NCBI RefSeq assembly: GCF_014648315.1
Contig: NZ_BMQW01000013.1
Location: 262 to 64,261, forward strand
Reading direction: 5' to 3'
DNA: 64,000 bases
Source: Shewanella ulleungensis
Lineage (GTDB): Bacteria > Pseudomonadota > Gammaproteobacteria > Enterobacterales > Shewanellaceae
The position numbers and the translations under genes are program-made. Below, piece by piece: positions 61,823 to 64,000 of this stretch. Under the pieces are notes generated by a model. That model ran no database searches. It had not been told where the DNA came from and worked only from the letters and a program-made list of their open reading frames with translations. The number at the start of each line of letters is the position of its first letter. Position 1 is the stretch's first letter.

Positions 61823-62125
61823 ATGTCTCAAATTAAAACCGTTTCTATATGGTATTTATATATTATTCGCTGTGCTAATTCGCATTTATACACAGGGGTG
61901 ACTACCGATGTTAAGCGTCGTTTTGCTGAACATCAAAGTAGTGGACCTAAGGCGGCCAAGTTTTTAAAAGGTAAAGGCCCGTTAACACTGGTCTATCAAG
62001 AGACGCTAACTGACCGCAGTACAGCATTAAAGCGAGAAATTGCGATTAAAAAGATGTCGCGCCAACAAAAATTACAACTGGTTACACAATTTTCAATATT
62101 AAATAAAAATTTCGATGATAATTAA
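61823..62125 (+). CDS. GIY-YIG domain protein, YhbQ-like
   Basis: A 100-aa single-domain GIY-YIG nuclease-like protein. The name motif appears as WYLYIIRC and LYTGVTTDVKRRFAEHQ, with the catalytic Arg and the later Glu in ALKREIAIK. YhbQ-type proteins are small predicted endonucleases with a possible role in DNA repair. A taagg site precedes the ATG. Divergent from moeA. Confidence 0.87.
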   Translation: MSQIKTVSIWYLYIIRCANSHLYTGVTTDVKRRFAEHQSSGPKAAKFLKGKGPLTLVYQETLTDRSTALKREIAIKKMSRQQKLQLVTQFSILNKNFDDN

Positions 62126-62175
62126 TTGTTTTTACGGCTAATATTGTTGAGTTAGATCACTATGGATTCAAATAG

Positions 62176-63045
62176 TTGAGATTTAAATCAAGGATTTTCT
62201 CGATAGGATTATGCTTATTATCAGTACAAGTTTGTGCTGATACTGTCGTGCGTATTCAACCTTCACAATCTGTAGACAATACCTCCTACCAATATTACGT
62301 CGACTTATTACAACTCGTGCTCGATACCACCTCAGATGAATATGGCCCAGCGGATATTGTGACTTTGGAATCGTCCTTATCACAGTCGCGTGGTTTTTTT
62401 ATGTTAAAAAATGAGCAGCTAGATGTGTATTGGGCTGGGACTAGCATAGCGCGTGAACGCGATTATCTTGCGGTGACAGTGCCATTAGTCGGCGGCTTAT
62501 TGGGTAATCGTGTGCCCGTGATTATGCGTAATCGCTTGAGTGAGTTTGCCAAGATTACAACAGCAGAACAATTACAAAAAATGGTTGCGTGCCAAGGCAG
62601 TCAATGGCCTGATTCTGATATCTTGGAGTTTAACGGTTATCGTGTCGAACGAGTCATTTCATTTTCGTTAATGTATACCATGCTAGAGCAACAACGGTGT
62701 GATTACTTCCCGCGGGGGATAAATGAAGCACATGCCGAAGTTGATACTCAAGGTCATGAAACGTTAATGGTATACGATGAGCTAATTTTACGTTATCCAT
62801 TACCCATGTACTTTTTTGTGAATAAACAAAATTTGCTACTTGCGCAGCGGCTTACAGAGGGTTTGTTATTGTTAGTCAATAATGGAAAATTAACGGAATT
62901 TATTATGCATCATCCTACAACCGCATCGATATTTCCGTTGAGTCGCTATCAGCACAGTCGCGTTATTTCGCTAGAGAATGCTATTTTACCGGCAAATGTT
63001 GTAGAGAGAGCACATAATAACTGGATTGGTTTCCCAAAAGAATAA
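62176..63045 (+). CDS. Periplasmic substrate-binding-like protein (SBP_bac_3 type)
   Basis: A 289-aa protein with a signal peptide (RIFSIGLCLLSVQVCA) and a fold like family 3 solute-binding proteins: IQPSQSVDNTSYQYYVDLLQ at the start, a hinge region near LVGGLLGNRVPVIMRN, and a CQGSQWPDSDIL block. No ABC permease is nearby. Similar orphan proteins occur in Shewanella as putative sensors or amino acid binders. The start is uncertain: TTG 62176 is the only usual start that keeps the signal, and its ribosome site is poor. Confidence 0.7.
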   Translation: MRFKSRIFSIGLCLLSVQVCADTVVRIQPSQSVDNTSYQYYVDLLQLVLDTTSDEYGPADIVTLESSLSQSRGFFMLKNEQLDVYWAGTSIARERDYLAVTVPLVGGLLGNRVPVIMRNRLSEFAKITTAEQLQKMVACQGSQWPDSDILEFNGYRVERVISFSLMYTMLEQQRCDYFPRGINEAHAEVDTQGHETLMVYDELILRYPLPMYFFVNKQNLLLAQRLTEGLLLLVNNGKLTEFIMHHPTTASIFPLSRYQHSRVISLENAILPANVVERAHNNWIGFPKE

Positions 63046-63068
63046 AAGCGCCGAAGCGCTTTTATTTT
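63041..63068. terminator. Bidirectional terminator between the binding protein and the M14 peptidase
   Basis: Eleven-pair stem aataaaagcgc/gcgcttttatt (63041-63051 with 63056-63066), loop cgaa. It overlaps the stop codon of the binding protein gene and has A/T runs on both sides. Confidence 0.88.
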
Positions 63069-63079
63069 GGTTGTCTTGG

Positions 63080-64000
63080 CTATTTCATTGCACGAAGTAC
63101 TGGGTAAACTAAAAATTGTTTATCGTAATATGGACTACGCTGATAAAACCAACGTAATCTAGCTTTGCTGTTTTTTGCAAACGCGGGATCTTTGAGAGCA
63201 TGAGTAAACTCAGCTTGTAACTCAGGATTTTCAGCTAGCATTTTAGCGGCTAGCGGCTCGACTGCGTAATCTTCAATGTATTCTGTTTGAGTGAAAATCG
63301 TATTGAAAAATCCCCAGTAAAACAACGAATCCTCTGCCTGTGGCTCTAATAACAACATGGCTAAATCCCCTAAAGGTTGATCGGTTGCAATGCGAACGGT
63401 TCCAGGAGGAAGTTGGGCATTAACTTTACTTGTACTTGTTGTGGCCGTAACGGTTTGATGGCCTTCATAATCAGCGCTTGAAAAACTCGGGTCACTAAAT
63501 TGATATTGTTGCGCAGCTATGTGTGTAGATTTTTCCAGCCGCGTCATACGAATACCATGCAAAGATAAGCGTTCAATCACTGTGGTCCATTGCGGAGGAA
63601 TATAATAGGCAACAGGTCGTGAGACGATAATGTCTGCCTTAGTGTTGGCCACTACAGGAATATTGACATATAGCTTAGGTTCACCTGTCCAACGTACTAC
63701 ATCTGTCCCGCTAATTAGGCTTGTTTCAATACGGTAATCAATGCCTTTAAAATCGAAGCCTTGTGGTAAGACTTCAGTTTGCCAGGTGAGTGCTAGCTGG
63801 CTTGAGTTACGGTATTTATCTGCATAAATTGCTGATTTTAGTTTAGTACTGTTTTGCGCCACCGTTTTTAATGTTTGCTCCAGCATCACATAAGTGCCGA
63901 GTACTCGTTGCTTATATGGTTTAAGGCTATGATTTTCTATTAAAATAGTCGGTAAATGACGCGCATCGCCATAACCATTTGAAAAGCGTGGGCTGGGGTT
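63080..64000 (-). CDS. M14 zinc carboxypeptidase family protein, C-terminal part
   Basis: The 306 visible residues are the C-terminal part of a protein that continues past the right edge of the window. Reading on from 63889 to 64000 in the same frame gives an open frame with GYGDARHLPTILIENHSLKP, a stretch I associate with M14-family metallopeptidases. The HxxE zinc motif would lie further upstream, outside the window. The C-terminal region contains APWTGEP-like strands and ends LVYPVLRAMK. A start at 63889 (GTG) would remove the M14 core and is rejected. Family assignment is moderate since the active site is not visible. Confidence 0.7.
   Translation of the reverse strand, partial: NPSPRFSNGYGDARHLPTILIENHSLKPYKQRVLGTYVMLEQTLKTVAQNSTKLKSAIYADKYRNSSQLALTWQTEVLPQGFDFKGIDYRIETSLISGTDVVRWTGEPKLYVNIPVVANTKADIIVSRPVAYYIPPQWTTVIERLSLHGIRMTRLEKSTHIAAQQYQFSDPSFSSADYEGHQTVTATTSTSKVNAQLPPGTVRIATDQPLGDLAMLLLEPQAEDSLFYWGFFNTIFTQTEYIEDYAVEPLAAKMLAENPELQAEFTHALKDPAFAKNSKARLRWFYQRSPYYDKQFLVYPVLRAMK

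Noticed and set aside
1..64000. CRISPR arrays, prophage, insertion sequences or defence islands
   Set aside because: No regularly spaced repeats, transposase or integrase motifs, or terminal inverted repeats were noticed; gene content is chromosomal and conserved for Shewanella.

Overview
The window looks like a chromosomal segment of a Shewanella species (Gammaproteobacteria, Alteromonadales), AT-rich and probably from a cold or marine lineage. This rests on gene content and order: fdhD, DUF3305, DUF3306, a four-cluster ferredoxin, a TorD-type chaperone, a small TAT protein and fdhABC, with a second fdhABC set nearby; ETF-QO beside a Cache chemoreceptor; and a moa-mod block. No phage, insertion sequence, CRISPR array, tRNA or complete rRNA was seen.

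Layout. 1-526: two tandem units carrying 3' remnants of 5S rRNA, then an AT-rich leader. 527-16018: a mainly housekeeping stretch with a doubly degenerate GGDEF-EAL protein, PldB-like lipase, DUF885 lipoprotein, adenosine deaminase, HemN, NRDE protein, a large ZIP-like metal permease, YhgN, a small lipoprotein coupled to a secreted M6 protease, and UbiC. 16145-17598: orphan FliL-like protein and RlmF. 17607-35955: the formate dehydrogenase region, with cluster 1 (fdhD divergent from DUF3305/DUF3306/FeS/TorD/TAT/fdhABC), an intercalated block (RlpA-like, EcsC, FNT channel, hydrolase), and cluster 2 (TAT/fdhABC). 36141-47058: small membrane proteins, exporters (RhtA, EmrE), YqhD with divergent YqhC, YqfB, a HemN/HutW-like radical SAM enzyme, a PfkB kinase, a MOSC protein and a chemoreceptor. 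47294-54336: ETF-QO, a Moco riboswitch followed by moaACDE, then modABC. 54464-64000: a PepSY-like/OmpR/histidine kinase operon, an RluA-type enzyme, a diguanylate cyclase, small proteins, moeAB, a GIY-YIG protein, a periplasmic binding protein and the C-terminal part of an M14 peptidase that runs off the window.

How the genes fit together. Much of the window serves molybdenum enzymes. ModABC imports molybdate, MoaACDE makes molybdopterin, MoeB charges MoaD and MoeA inserts Mo. FdhD and the TorD-like protein prepare two Cys-type (not selenocysteine) formate dehydrogenases, exported by TAT and anchored by cytochrome b subunits. A formate/nitrite-channel protein is encoded between the two clusters. 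The Moco riboswitch before moaA and an FNR/EtrA-like site before fdh cluster 2 suggest control by cofactor level and anaerobiosis.

The least expected items are: a lipoprotein that resembles the N-terminal pro-region of the neighbouring M6 protease, an FdhD whose Cys pair appears to have moved, a ZIP-plus-permease His-rich fusion, the 5S remnants, and a perfect palindrome resembling a PsrA operator before ETF-QO.
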